This document shows, one piece after another, positions 1 to 12,900 of a DNA stretch of 64,000 bases. Where the stretch lies: positions 55,875,776 through 55,939,775 of the forward strand of contig NC_054867.1 in the NCBI RefSeq assembly GCF_018320785.1. Direction: 5' to 3'. The translations under genes and the position numbers were made by a program. Origin of the DNA: Cheilinus undulatus (Eukaryota > Chordata > Actinopteri > Labriformes > Labridae). The notes beneath the pieces were generated by a model. That model was not told where the DNA came from. It worked only from the letters and a program-made list of their open reading frames with translations, and made no database searches. Position 1 is the stretch's first letter; each line of letters begins with the position of its first letter.

Positions 1-147
1 CCGGTCTGTTTTTAAACAGAGGAAAAAGGGTTGAGGTTTTCTGAATTCCATCTGCCATGGCTGCTGTGAAGAACACCGCTGACTTCCTCAAATGGTCATT
101 TTTGTCTTTAACTGAGGAGTCTTTTAAAGAAACCTGAATAAATAAGA

Positions 148-157
148 TTTATTTATT
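148..157 (-). terminator. candidate poly(A) signal(s) of ergic3
   Basis: Two overlapping TTTATT motifs on the plus strand read AATAAA on the minus strand. They lie about 750 bases beyond the ergic3 stop codon, a plausible 3' UTR length. No transcript evidence is available, so the assignment rests on position and motif only. Confidence 0.4.
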
Positions 158-389
158 TAAAAGCAAACCAGTATTTCCTTTAAACGTGGGATTACCATCG
201 TATGATGGAGAAAAGCTGGTAAAAAGTGGTGCTACACCTAGATGGTCCAGTAAGCTGTGAAGCTGCTGTACTCGATGACTGGGTGCAGGTTTTGATAGCG
301 TGCAGCTGCAGTGATGACAGCCACGTCTCGATATTTTATACTGGGAAACTGGTTGTGCTGGTAGACAGGACACAGGCAATGTTAAGATT

Positions 390-413
390 AAAAAAAAAAA
401 AAAAAAAAAAAAA
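390..413. repeat. poly(A) homopolymer run
   Basis: An uninterrupted run of about 24 A residues on the plus strand. It could be a retroposon tail or simple slippage; I see no recognisable retroposon body attached. Confidence 0.85.
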
Positions 414-900
414 GATATGTCATCAGATCCACCACAGATCCCCTCACTATCACATCCACCACAGATCCCCTCAGTAACATTCAGAGAAGCAAATGAAATG
501 ACAGAAACAGGATCAACTTAACGTGAATGTTTTCTCAGGAAGCAGCTCTCAGTCTGGGTCTGAATGGATGAAGTGTCTCAGCTCAGGTTTAATCTCATAA
601 AGTCTCACTGATGTCTTTTTACCCTGTCCTGTTAGCTTCAACTTCAGCAGCCAAAATAAAGACCCCCCAGTCCCAGAAGGGTCCTCTGCAGTGATTTTAC
701 ACAACAAAAAAGGGACAGAGGAATTTAAAAACTGATGTAAAACCTCCCCGTCTCTCTGATTTCCTTCAGCCGTGGTGTTTCCTGTCAGACTGAGTGACAG
801 AAATACAAACTGCTTCTTCAACTCTTGTCCTTCGTCTCTTTGTGTCTCTGTGTCCGTGTCTTGGTCTGTGTTGCACCTTGGAATCCAGCAGGGGGCGCTG

Positions 901-3900
901 TTAGGACGTCTTTCCCAGCTCTATCTTCTTCTGGATGACCCGAGCCGAGTGGTAGATGAGCGAGTCGATCAGACCGGCGACTGTAGGGAATGTAAGCAAC
1001 AAATGAGGAGAAAAACCATCATTTTTTTAATATATAAATATATATATTCATTTATGTGTCACCAAAGAGATCACTAAATCACATTATTATCACACAGAGT
1101 CAGGATGGAGGCACTGACCTGTAAATACACCTCCAATAATGGCACAGACTCCTGTTAGAAAGTGTGTAAATGATCTGAAGAGAGAGAGAACACTTAATCG
1201 GTCACTGAGTGGTAATAAATAAATATTCGAACATGAAAACATGACTTAGGTTAATAAAGTATGGTCAAAGCCCAGCAGGACATTCTTTTACAAACGGAGC
1301 TCCTCCGTGGTCTCCTACCTGTGTTTCTCTGTGAATTTCACCATCATCGGAGAAAGCTCGTATAAAACAAACACCCCAGGCAGCCCCTGGTCCCCTATCA
1401 ACCCGTTAGCCACTTTCTCATGCCGTGTGACTGAAAACTGATTTGTTTTTACCACCTGTTGAAGCCAAAAGACAAGGGAGGATTAGAACACTTGGTTTGG
1501 GATTAAAATCTCATCCTACCCTATTCCAACAAAGATCAGGACGCCCTACCTTTATAGAGGTAAAACAGGGATTAGATCAAGTAAGATTTTAGTGGAGTCA
1601 ACTAAAATAACTGAAAATATTTAACTGGATAAATGTGTTTCAGTCTTATCTGAAAGCTAAATAAAGATTTTGTTATAAATGTAGATATCAGCAGAACCTC
1701 CAGGCTGAATAAAGACTGAGATTAAGGAGGATGTTTGTGGAATTCAGTCAAAATAAAGGAAACCACACTCACCTCTCCGTCAGTCTTCATATAGATGGTC
1801 GGAACAATTTTCACAAAATACTGGTACATCATCGATGCTGTGGGGGAAGTAAAGCTGTTAGACTGAGATAGACCCAAAGAAAACACTTAATATCATTCTT
1901 TACCAATGGTTTTAGTTATGCTCATAAGACAAAAATAAATAAGGAGAGACAAAAGGCAGCTTTAAAGAAGAAACCTAACAGAGGAGTTAAAATAGGATGA
2001 ATTATGAAATAGACCAAAATATGAAACAAAAGGATTTTTCAGTCAGGAGGTTTAACATGTTAAACTTTTATGTGCATGATAGTTTATTCTATATTCCTGT
2101 AAATTATCCCTCAGATGGTGAAAAAAAATATATTACATATATATTATAAATGTATAATATTACTCTATGGCAGTGGTTTTCAAAGTGTGAGGCAGGCCTC
2201 CCCTGGGGGGCGCCACAGAGCTCCAGGGGAGGCGCAGTACCATAAACCTGAAAAAAGGGGATTTGCTTTGCTAACCTCTGCTGTGCATTGAAGAAAATTG
2301 AATAGACTTAGTTCATGAAGGGACTACGCTATAGAGCACTGTTATTCAACCAAAGAGCAAAGTTGTTGAAAAATACCTTTGCAAGAGCCACAATCTAAGA
2401 GGTGAGAATTGGCAAAAACAGCTTGAAGTAGCAATTAAAAATAGGTTAAAGGTGGCAAAATGGTCAAAAAGTAGCAGAAATGGGTGAGAAGGGACAAAAA
2501 AATGTGTGGAAAGTGACCGAAAGTTGGCAAAAAGCAGTCAAGAGGGGCAAAAATGGGGAAAAAATAGAGGAAACAAGTGGTATGTAATGGCAAAGGGTAG
2601 TTTAAACAGGCATAAAGTGGCAAAAAATTGTGAGAAAGGGCAAAATGGGAAAAAAATGGCAAAAAGAAGAGGCAACAATTGGGAAAAAAGGAAACAAGTG
2701 GTATTTGATTGCAAAAGGTAGCTTAAATGGACGAAAAGTTGCAGAAAATGGTTAAAAAAAAAGGGCAAAAAACTGCATGGAAATTAGGGAAAAAGTGGCA
2801 AAAAGATGTCGCAAAAATTAGCAAAGAAATTGGGGAAAAAAGGGATATTTAATGATGAAAGGTAGCTTACATGGGCAAAAAGGTGAAAAAGGGCAAAAAT
2901 GGGTTAAAAGTGGAAAAAATAGGGAAAAAGAAGCAAAAAGAAGTTTTAAAATGGCCAAAAAATTTGAAAAGGGGGTATTTAATGGCATTATAACTGAATA
3001 AGAGGGGAAGGCAGATGTTTAGGACATTTGCAAACCAAAATATCCAAAATATATTAATGTTAAAAATGTTTAAAGATCAGACATAAATGTTTGAAAGGTT
3101 TTTTTTTTTAAAAATCTGAATCATTTTGAGGGTGGGGCCCACCGAATGAATAATTTCTTCTTGGGGGAGGCTCAGTCACACACTTTGAAAACCCCTGGGT
3201 TAGGATAACCGCTGGGTGGCGCTGTTTGTTCCCTCCTCGTCATTTCTCTCCTCTTTATTTGACTCCTCTGTCTGTCCCTCCTTCCTCTATCCGGTTATGG
3301 AGGTCTGCCCAAAAGACATTTAAACGCTGCTGAACTCTAAAATACGATCAAATTCCAGTTAGAAACCATAAGACCAAATACATTTGAACACACAGCTCAA
3401 GGTAAGATCGACTTTAGAGCGTTTCTAGAGGATTCGTTGGTGAAAGACGTCAGTAGTGAGAGAAAAGTCTCCGTGTTTATCAGTCAAGGCCACAGGTGAC
3501 GTTAGCCTACTTAGCATGCTAAGCTAACGCTATCAACTACAGAGACTGCATTAAAAAGAGCCTGAATGTTTAAACTCTGGTTCTGTAACCATTTAAACAG
3601 TTTAATCGCGTTAGATCGACCAGTGTGGGTGTTTTATGTCAGTGAGCTCGCTGCTTTAGCCTAGCCTGGTTCAGTCTGATAACACTGCTGTCATTAAGCT
3701 GCTCTGTTTAATCAACACTACCGTCAGGAGCAGACGGCAGGACTGACCTTTAACCCCTAGCTGGCTCTGAAGTGGCCAACATTTAGAGGGTTTACTAGAC
3801 TGGGAGGTAAGATGAGTACCAGTTATTACCCTAAAGATGGGCTGAAACAGAGTAAATGGGTCAATGTTTGAGTTTAAAGCTGAAACTCCAAATGACAGTG

Positions 3901-6900
3901 AAATAATAAAAAGAGATCTCTGCTTATTTCACTATTGGCTCCTACAGAATGTGCTTCATCCTAATATGAGGTAGATTTAAAGCTGTAGAGTTTTCATTTA
4001 TGAGGAAAGGCAGTGCAATCTGGAAAGATAAGGGTTTTATTTCCAAAAGAGGCACTGCATTTTCATACCTTTAATTCATACTATCTTTCTGATCAGTTTT
4101 AAGTGGAATTTCACTTGGAAATGATGAATACTGCTAAAGAAAACTTCAAACTACAACACTGAGGAAAATAACTACAGGCTGGATAAAAACTGGAATTCAT
4201 GGTTAGATTATTTCCCCATTTTTTAAAATGACTAAGGACCAAAAAAGTACAAACTCTTGAAAAAATTAAGTCTATATCCAAGTGTTGTGTTTTAGAGGAC
4301 TAAATGTAAGAGTAGGAGTTTTCTGGCATTGTTTGTATTTAACCTCCTGAGACCCGAACTTTTCTTTGGAATGCAATTTTCCATATAAATTCCACACAAA
4401 TTCCCTAAAATTTCAAAGAAAATACTATAAAATTTGGCAAGATTCTTAAGCATATTTTTAAAATAACCCATAAAAAGCACCTCAAAATTTCCCCCCAAAT
4501 GCTAAACAGTACAATAAAATGTTCCCATCAAGAATCCGTGTAGTTAAATTTCTGAAATCTTTCAAGAGAAGTTCCCAAACATCAGCGTACATTCAACCTA
4601 AATATCACAGCAAATTCCTAAAAATATGGAAGGACATTCCTTGAAATTCTCCATGAAAATGACAAAAAAATACATCCAAGCAAATTATCTTAAATATTTT
4701 CCTTTTTTTTTTCAATTTTATCTTCCACCACCCATAAATTCTCAATGAAATTCCCCAAAAATTAAAAATAAATGTCCAAAATTTCCATGAAAAGGACAAA
4801 AAATTAAATAAATAAAAAAAAAATTAAGAATCCCCAAACAACTTTCCCAAATTTCCATAAAAAAGGCCAAAATTTTCCTCAAAGCAAAGTTCTCCTAAAC
4901 TTTCAATGAATCTCTACAAATTTCAGAAATATATACCCTAAATTTTCATGAAAATACTATAAAATTGCAAAGCAGATTCCCTGAAATATCCAAATAGCAA
5001 ATTCTCCATTTTAAGGAAACTACTTTAACTTTGACGGACATTCAGACATACCTCAATAAGACATAAAAGAAACACGGGCGATGGTACAAAGGTACAATGA
5101 AAGAATAAACACTGCTAAAGGAACAGCTTAGAATCCTAAATTTATGAACATTTTTCTTCCGTGTTTGTGATTTGCTTAAGCTTATTTTCTTTTAAACTGC
5201 GTTTAACTTAATTCACAGTGACTTTTAAAGTAATGCTATTTATGCCCGTCACTATCTATGCCTTAAATATGAATGTCATAGAGGCATATAATCCTCCCTC
5301 TGTCCCACAGCGCTGAAATACACTGAGAATTTACAGAAGGGAAGGTAATATGCTGTTTCAGCATCAGTATGGATGTTAACACAATGACAGCCAAGCTTCA
5401 AGGCCATGCACTGTGAAAATGGCTTCTGTATCAGTTAATGAGGATCAGTAACTGTTCCTGTTTTAAAGTTAATTATTTTGATAGCTGGTCTACTAAAAGC
5501 AGAGCAGTACGCTGCAGAGAGAAGTTTATATAATTGTAACTGTGCGGTACTGAATGAACATTACTTCCTCCACACTGTTTACTGAGGGACTTGTATGGCT
5601 GGATTTACCTGCTGAAGCAAACTGTTGGGTCCTGTTTCTTACTTTTGTGTGTGCTGTATTTACGGACATGTATTTTACTTGTTAGGTTTAACACAAATAA
5701 TGTCAGGAAAATGTGCAACATAAGCTTTAATATCAGCTGCGTCTTTCTGCAGGCTGAACAGTGCTTTGTTAAAACGGCTCTCCTTTGGTCTCTTCTCTGC
5801 AGATGCCCGTGGCCGTAGGTCCGTATGGTCAGACCCAGCCCAGCTGTTTTGACCGGGTCAAAATGGGCTTCATGATGGGGTTTGCAGTAGGCATGGCTGC
5901 AGGTGCCATGTTTGGCACTTTCTCTTGTCTAAGGTAAGTCTGAACTGAGCATAAACCCAAAGTATTTCACACTCTTTATAGTTCCAGGAGGAGATGAGAC
6001 ACTGTATTTGTTGCTTTTCAGATCAGCTGTCAGAGTTAAGCATTCAGTTTGAGCTGTAAAAATGTCTTTTACTGTGGTCCTGACGGTTAAGTATGATGTG
6101 GATAGGATCATTGGGGGGATGTTACCTGGAGCGTTATAAAGTATCTGTACGCAATTAATGTCATGTTTATCTTAGTTAACATGAGCAAACATTCAGATTT
6201 TCAACAAAACAATCAAGACATGCATCCAAAAATACATAAACATTTATATTTGATAGTAAAATTCAGATTGAGTTTTGTTTTCAGGTACTAGAGGAAGGGG
6301 GATAAAACTACTGGTAGTTGGCCGTCAGATATTAAAAATCTTTAGTTGCTATAATCGTCTACAGCACTGATCATCAACCGGCGGCCCGAAGGCCAAATCA
6401 GAAGATTTGAAGATTGCTAAATTCAGAAAAGGAGGAAAAGAAGATGTTCTGATTTTAGGAGAGTCTTTTGGCTTCAAATGTCTGCAGCTGTTAAACCCAT
6501 AAAAAAATACTACTGAAATAGTTTTAGAATGATCTGATGTTGATCTGTTTTTACAATAATTCACTCGTCATTCATTATTAGTAAATATATTAATGGGTTA
6601 AGACTGGCAGAAATGTTGCAAAAATGGCCAGAGGAAGTGATGAAAAGGAGTTAGAGAGTGGCAAAATGGGTTTTGGAGAGGCACAAAGGGGCAAAAATGT
6701 GCAGGAAAAGAGGTTAAAATGTGGCAAAAAAAATGCAAAAAGTATAAAAAATGAGTTATTAGTAAGAAAAATGGTGCAAAAAAAGTAATGAAAAAGGGTT
6801 AAAAAGTGGCAAAAATGGATACAAGAATGGCAAAAAGGGGCATATATGTGCAGGAAAATTGGTTCAAAAGGGTTGGAGAAAAGAAAAATGGTTTTAAAGA

Positions 6901-9900
6901 GGCAAAAAGTTATCAAAAAATGAGTTATAAGTGGCAAAAATATGGCAAAAATAGCCTGGCAAAGTAGTGAAAAGGGGTAATAGAGTGGGACACGGGAACA
7001 GTAATTGGCAGGAAAGTTGCAAAAATGGGTTAAAGAGTGTCAAAATGGGCAAAAATGGCAAAAATTGTTTTAAAAGTGGCAAAAATGATCAAAAATAATT
7101 TGAGGTGCAGAAAATGTTGCAGAAATGGCCAAATGAAGTAATGAAAGGGGTTACAAGCGTCAAAAATGAATTAACATTAGTGCTTAATCACAATTAGGGG
7201 AGCCCCATTATTTGGGATTTTCAGGGCCCGGACAGTCCTGTGGGCCGGCCTGTCTCTGTGTGGCCTGCTGCATTATAGATAACAGGGATAGAGCTCACTG
7301 CAATACCTAAAAATTTCCTGCATTTTGAAAAGAAATACAAATACTAACACAATAATATTATAATCAGACCAAAATATTAATTTAATTTAATTTTGATTAA
7401 TCTTGATTTAATTTTTGTTTATTTGAAAGTCCGGCCCCCAGAGTCTCTGTCGAGACTAAATCTGGCCCTTGTGCAGATGTGGTTGATGACCCCTGACCTA
7501 CAGTCTGGATTCTTTTGTCTTAACCAAACAGATCAAGTCTGGTACTGGACTACTGACTCACTTAGACCACTCCTGTACTTTTTCACAGCAGTTTTGAATG
7601 TAAATATCAAGTTTGCTTAAAACTGTAAAGCTAGGGTTAACTAAATCCACTGGGCTACCCAGCAGTTATCCTATCCAGTTTCTTGTTTAAAGTTTTAAAG
7701 AATGAATTTAAACAACTTGCCGGTTAAACTGTTGATATTCAGTCCCAGTACTCTAAGGACGCCTGACCCTGTAACTTGCTGGTTAATAATAACTGTCTCT
7801 TCTGTCTGCAGGATCGGCATGCGTGGCAGGGAGCTGATGGGAGGAGTGGGGAAGACCATGATGCAGAGCGGGGGGACGTTTGGCACATTCATGGCCATCG
7901 GTATGGGAATCCGCTGCTGAGGAAGATGAGGAACGGCCTTCTCTTCCTTCACACACCTGTACAGCTATGGGACTCTTCCTGTTATTACAACCACGGCTCT
8001 CTGTCTGCTCGATGCTGTCGCAACCTCAACCCTCAGTCTAGTTTTGTCAATAAAAGTTCAGTTTGTCAAAGGCTTCTCAGAGTTACTGTGACACTTTCTA
8101 ACAACCGTTACTAGGTTTTAGTTCACTCCACATCTTTACATCACACTCTTGCTCTGTGTAAAAAAGGCCACACAATCTGGAGTTTAGGGCGCTTCAATTA
8201 TAACCAACCCCTGAATGAACATGACACATTTGAGTTTGTTCTTTTTTTAGACTCGACAGATATACGTGTCAGAGAAAATTCAAAGCAGAAGGAAGATGAT
8301 AAATTATGAGACTTGGAGCTAAATGCTAAGAGTCAACTTCAGATCCTGTTTTATTCCTGCAAGCATCAACAACGTATCACAACCATGAATCTGGACTGAC
8401 CTTGTTGTGCTGTGACGTCTGTCCCGTCCAGCGGGTTAACAATGCCGGGGTAATCCCTTCCAAACGACAGGTGTTTTATCAGGTGGGTCATGTTTATCTG
8501 CAGGCCAACAGATGAGATTACAGTTCAGCAACAACGTTCACAAAGGAGCAGACGTTCTGCTTCAGTTTGAATCACAATTAAGAACCGAAGTTGGATAGTT
8601 AATGCAGATTAAATGCATTTTAACTGCTTAAGATTATGTTATTATGCAGTTCAGGACTTTTATTACGTCAGTATTAACAGTGTAAATCAGATCTTTCCAG
8701 TGTCTGGCTCTGCAAATCTTTTAAAAGCAGAAACATTATAGCGTTAGCCTTACGATGATCTAAATAAGCGCTGCTCTGCTTCACCTGTGTGGTCTGAAAC
8801 CAGGACTTAATGCTAGGAGACAGATAAACAGTGCTTATTCTAGCAAACATTCTAACTCTGTTAAACATTCAGAAATATGCAGGAGTGCATGTACAAAATG
8901 ACTCACTGGCATCCAATCACTGTATGACCAATTATTTATGAAAACATACACTTAAATTTAACAGTAGTTAAGTTTAGTACCTGTTTTATAAAGTTCTTTA
9001 CAGTTAAAGTCCATAACAGGTCTTAAAAATATATATTTTTTTACTAATGAAGGGTATTCAGTTTTGAAAGAATCACTGACTTTGATGAGCCTTTATCTAA
9101 TCTTTGTTTTCTTCTAGGGCTGGGCAAAATCACAATATGCCCTGCTGCAATTTTCAAATTGCAAAAGGTGCAATATTTCTTTGACCTGAAATTTGTGTTA
9201 AAATACCAGTTTAAACTTTTTTTTGCAGCAGACATGTTAAGCATGACATATGCAATCACTCAGGTGCCATTTTTTTTAGAATAGTCAACAAAAAAATTCT
9301 ATCTTCTTACTTTTAAAAACTTTTTTTCTAATTAAATATAAGAATGACAAAACCCCTTCGATGCAACAATTCATATCCAATTGGCAAAACGAGTCAAAAT
9401 CATTAGAATGCGATATTTTTCAAGAATTGTTCAGCCCTAGTTTAGGAATAAAAGAAAGTTAAGGAATAATCCTGTATCCGTCCTCTTTATCCATTGACGT
9501 TTCATTAACATTAAACCAGATCTTCATCTCTTTCTGGTGCACTGAGAAATCTCACGCCTTTTATTTTAGACTGTTTGCGGCACAAATAATAGTTTAAATA
9601 TTTATCAGCTCAGGTCTTAATAAAGGTCTTAAATGTGTCTTAAATGTGTGAATGTGAATAATTGTCAATGCTTACAGGTAATTAAAGCAAAGGAGGAGCT
9701 TATAGAGAAAAATGGTTGCAGGGTTACTCACGTTGTCTAAGCCGAAGCTCTGCAGGTCGTGGACTGCAAACACAAAACAAGACAGGAATGTTCTCACTTT
9801 GGTTATTTCATATTCTTCAAGTGCAAACTCAGCAGAGGGAAACAGTACTTGTATCTTAAAGAACTGTTAGAAGAGTGAGTTATTGATCAGGTTGTGTTGA

Positions 9901-12900
9901 TTATTGCTTATTGATTCAGGTGTTTAGTTGCTTTAGTGAAAGGGAGCACACACAGCTGAAGGCAAACTGTCACACAGAGTTAACACTAGTCACAAACATG
10001 ATAACATCAGGGTGCTGAGGTCTGAGATTCAGCCAATGCTCAGTTAGACTTCAACACGTCATCTTGACCATGCCTAAATGTAGCTGCTGTGTGATTGGAT
10101 GATTGGACATTTACATCAGTGAGCAGGTCAACATGTATACCTGACAATCTGTGGGTGTAAATCTGCCTTACTTTTCCATTTTTCTTTCAGACGGTATTGA
10201 ACTACAATGAAACTGTAAACTCCTATTAAAGTTTAGATGCTCTTACAAATACGAAAAACTGCAAATAAAGATGGACTTACTTTCCACAGCGTGCACTGCA
10301 GAAAGAAGAGAGAAGAGTCACTAAAACGGTGCAGGTAGACAACAAACCAGGTCACGTTCATGTGTGGGAGGGGGGCTGTTGGGGCTGCACAACGCTGACA
10401 AATATTTAACAAACGGTATCTTGGTTTTATTATTTTTATTTTAGACATGATCTGTAAAGCATCAGGTCAAAGCTTTGGAATCTTTCATCAGTTCTGACTA
10501 TTAAAAACTCAGTGGATTGATTTACAGGCCTGAGATTTAACAGAGTGGGATATCCCATCATAGAGGATTATCTTTTGCTCTAACGGCAGAGCTTAGAGAG
10601 ACTTCTGTCAGGGTAGTCCTGCAGCCCCAAGCACCATATGATACTTCAGGTATAGTCCTAGCAAAGGGAGTTTGGGTGATAGTAATTCTTTTATTTAAAG
10701 TTTACTGTTTAATCCTCAGCAGCAGTGATTCTTATCTCTTATTTCTGCTCTTTAAAATCCTAATATAACACTATAACTGATAAATTATCACAGATGTGGA
10801 TGAGAGAGGGAGCTCCTATTCAGAGAAGGATTTTAACAGTTGAAGCTGCAGTTTCTTTCACTTTTCTATCAACCTAAAGATGTGTTTAAAGAACACAGTT
10901 TTATATCTAAGAGCTGAAGGTTAGACAAACTTACTGACCGGGTGAAACAGAGACTGGTCTGTTAAAGTTAGAAGCAGCCAGACAGGCTGTCAGTTCTAGA
11001 GGATTTATAAACACAGCTAGATGAACTGTAAATTCCCTGCTCTGGTTTAATATAAAAATAAAGAACATTTTAGTCAGATAAAACAGAAGTCAGGTCAGAA
11101 TCACACCAGAAGAAAAACAGACACCAAATCAGCAGCAGCAATCACTGACAGAGACGATGAAGGGAAAATCAATGTGCAGATGGAAAGGCACACAAGAACA
11201 AAAATAATGCTTTTAAATAATTGTATAATAAACGTTTTATTAGGGATGCCCCTGAACCTATTTTCATTTCAAATGCACGAGCAGAGGATAAGAGGTGATG
11301 CATCAGCCACCAAAATAGCTCTCTAGAAGTTAACCCTCTGATACCCCTTGTGCCAAAAATGCACACTTAGTTTATATTTTTTTGAAAAACTTTGTCCTCT
11401 TTCACAATTAATATTATCATGTATTGTATTTTTTGTTCATTTCTGCACATTTTTTAAAATTCTGTCCCAGCCACAACAATCAGCCCAACATAAATAAAGT
11501 AAACCTTTTTTATAGCGTTAATATCCCTGCTGTGTAACAAGTCCCCATTGAAACCCATTCAAACCACTTCTTCTGATCCATACGCCATGAAGGCATGAAT
11601 CATGCATTTTCTGGTTTCTGGGCTTCATTTGAGAGTTGGGGCTTTACATTTGCACCTGGACCATTTTTTTTACCCTGTGACGTCATTTTTATCATATATA
11701 GGCGAGGGCAGGAAATACATGTTTTTCCCCCAGATTTCAGTGTTATACTGCCCTCTGCTCCCCTTCTCACTAACTCTCTGAGGTTTTTTTTAAGTGCAGA
11801 TCAGTGTGTGAGTCTGTGAGTGTGTCTGTGCAATAATCAAAAAATAAGTTATCTAATTTTCATGTAGTAACTTGCAAAAAAATCATTTTTTGTGTATTTT
11901 GCATCTAAAAATGCAGTGACATCATCAGTGAAACATGGCATGTAAAAGGTTAAAAATGAACAAGTATTTGACATTGATGATTAGGGCTGACTTTAGATGA
12001 GAAAAATATAATTCATTAACAGTAAAACAATTTTGAAATGTATATTTATAACATGATTTAAAGGTCTGCATTTTTTGCACAGAAGGGTGAAAAACGTGAG
12101 TATTTTAGAATAACTGACCTCACAGAAAAATAATAATGCATTTTAACCAATGTTGCTATAATCAATGACATATGCCAGGCTGCAATCATCCATAAATAAG
12201 TTATTCACTTTCAGTGTAGAATCTTGAAAAAAATCAATTTGTGTTTTTTTTCATCAAAAAAATATTTTTGTTTACATTACAAACATGGCAATTAAAGAGT
12301 TAAAAGATGTGACAATTATTAAGTATTTGGTATTTTTGTTAATGGCACAAGTTGATGAAACAAGGAAAAAATTGAACAATTAAAAATAAACTAATATAAC
12401 TTTTTATTTACGGTAATAAACCCCCTGTGCATTTTTTGCACACTAGGAGGAAAATGAGGCAGCAATTTGTAGAGATACCAGAGGGTTAACGATCCCCTTG
12501 TTTTCCCCAGCCCTGTCCTGGGATAGTTTGTAGTTTCTATAAGGTGTAGTGCTATGGCTATGCCCCCAGCCTTTAGCACCGATGGATCGCTTTGTTAGGA
12601 CTCCACCCTTCCACCTGTCCCACTACGGTGACCCGGCCAGGACGCTGATCTACCAGTCGTGCTTTTTAAGCTCTCGCTGGTATAGCTCTAGGGATCGCTG
12701 AGCCCCCCCAACCACGGCAGGGTGTCGATCCTTTAAGGAGGCTCATTGAAGCCTTCTGTCTCAGAGAGTACGTAACTAACATGTACAGTTAATAAATCCC
12801 TGCAGAAACACTTCAGTTGCATTCAAATGTTCTGATTTTGACTCACAGACTTCTGATCTCACTTACATAACCTTTATAAACTGAACATCAGTCAGACCTT

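Larger units (their letters stand above)
1..900. other. ergic3 3' flank / 3' UTR
   Basis: The part next to 901 is the expected 3' UTR of ergic3, which reads on the minus strand. I see no other exon here. The stretch includes a poly(A) run near 390-413, and just beyond it (about 420-475) a short duplicated segment built on CCACAGATCCCCTCA. The small open frames are short, in unsupported contexts and not recognisable. Confidence 0.5.

Noticed and set aside
2435..2768. Phenylalanine- and histidine-rich small open frames here and in the similar stretches near 6.6-7.1, 14.5-14.9, 20.1-20.6, 25.5-25.7, 29.4-30.1 and 49.5-50.1 kb
   Set aside because: All lie within the A- or T-rich degenerate cores of hAT-like elements; the residue bias follows from the base composition.
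12490..12780. A tRNA-derived SINE or another named repeat
   Set aside because: The base composition differs from its surroundings, but I could not identify A/B boxes, a tail or a family.
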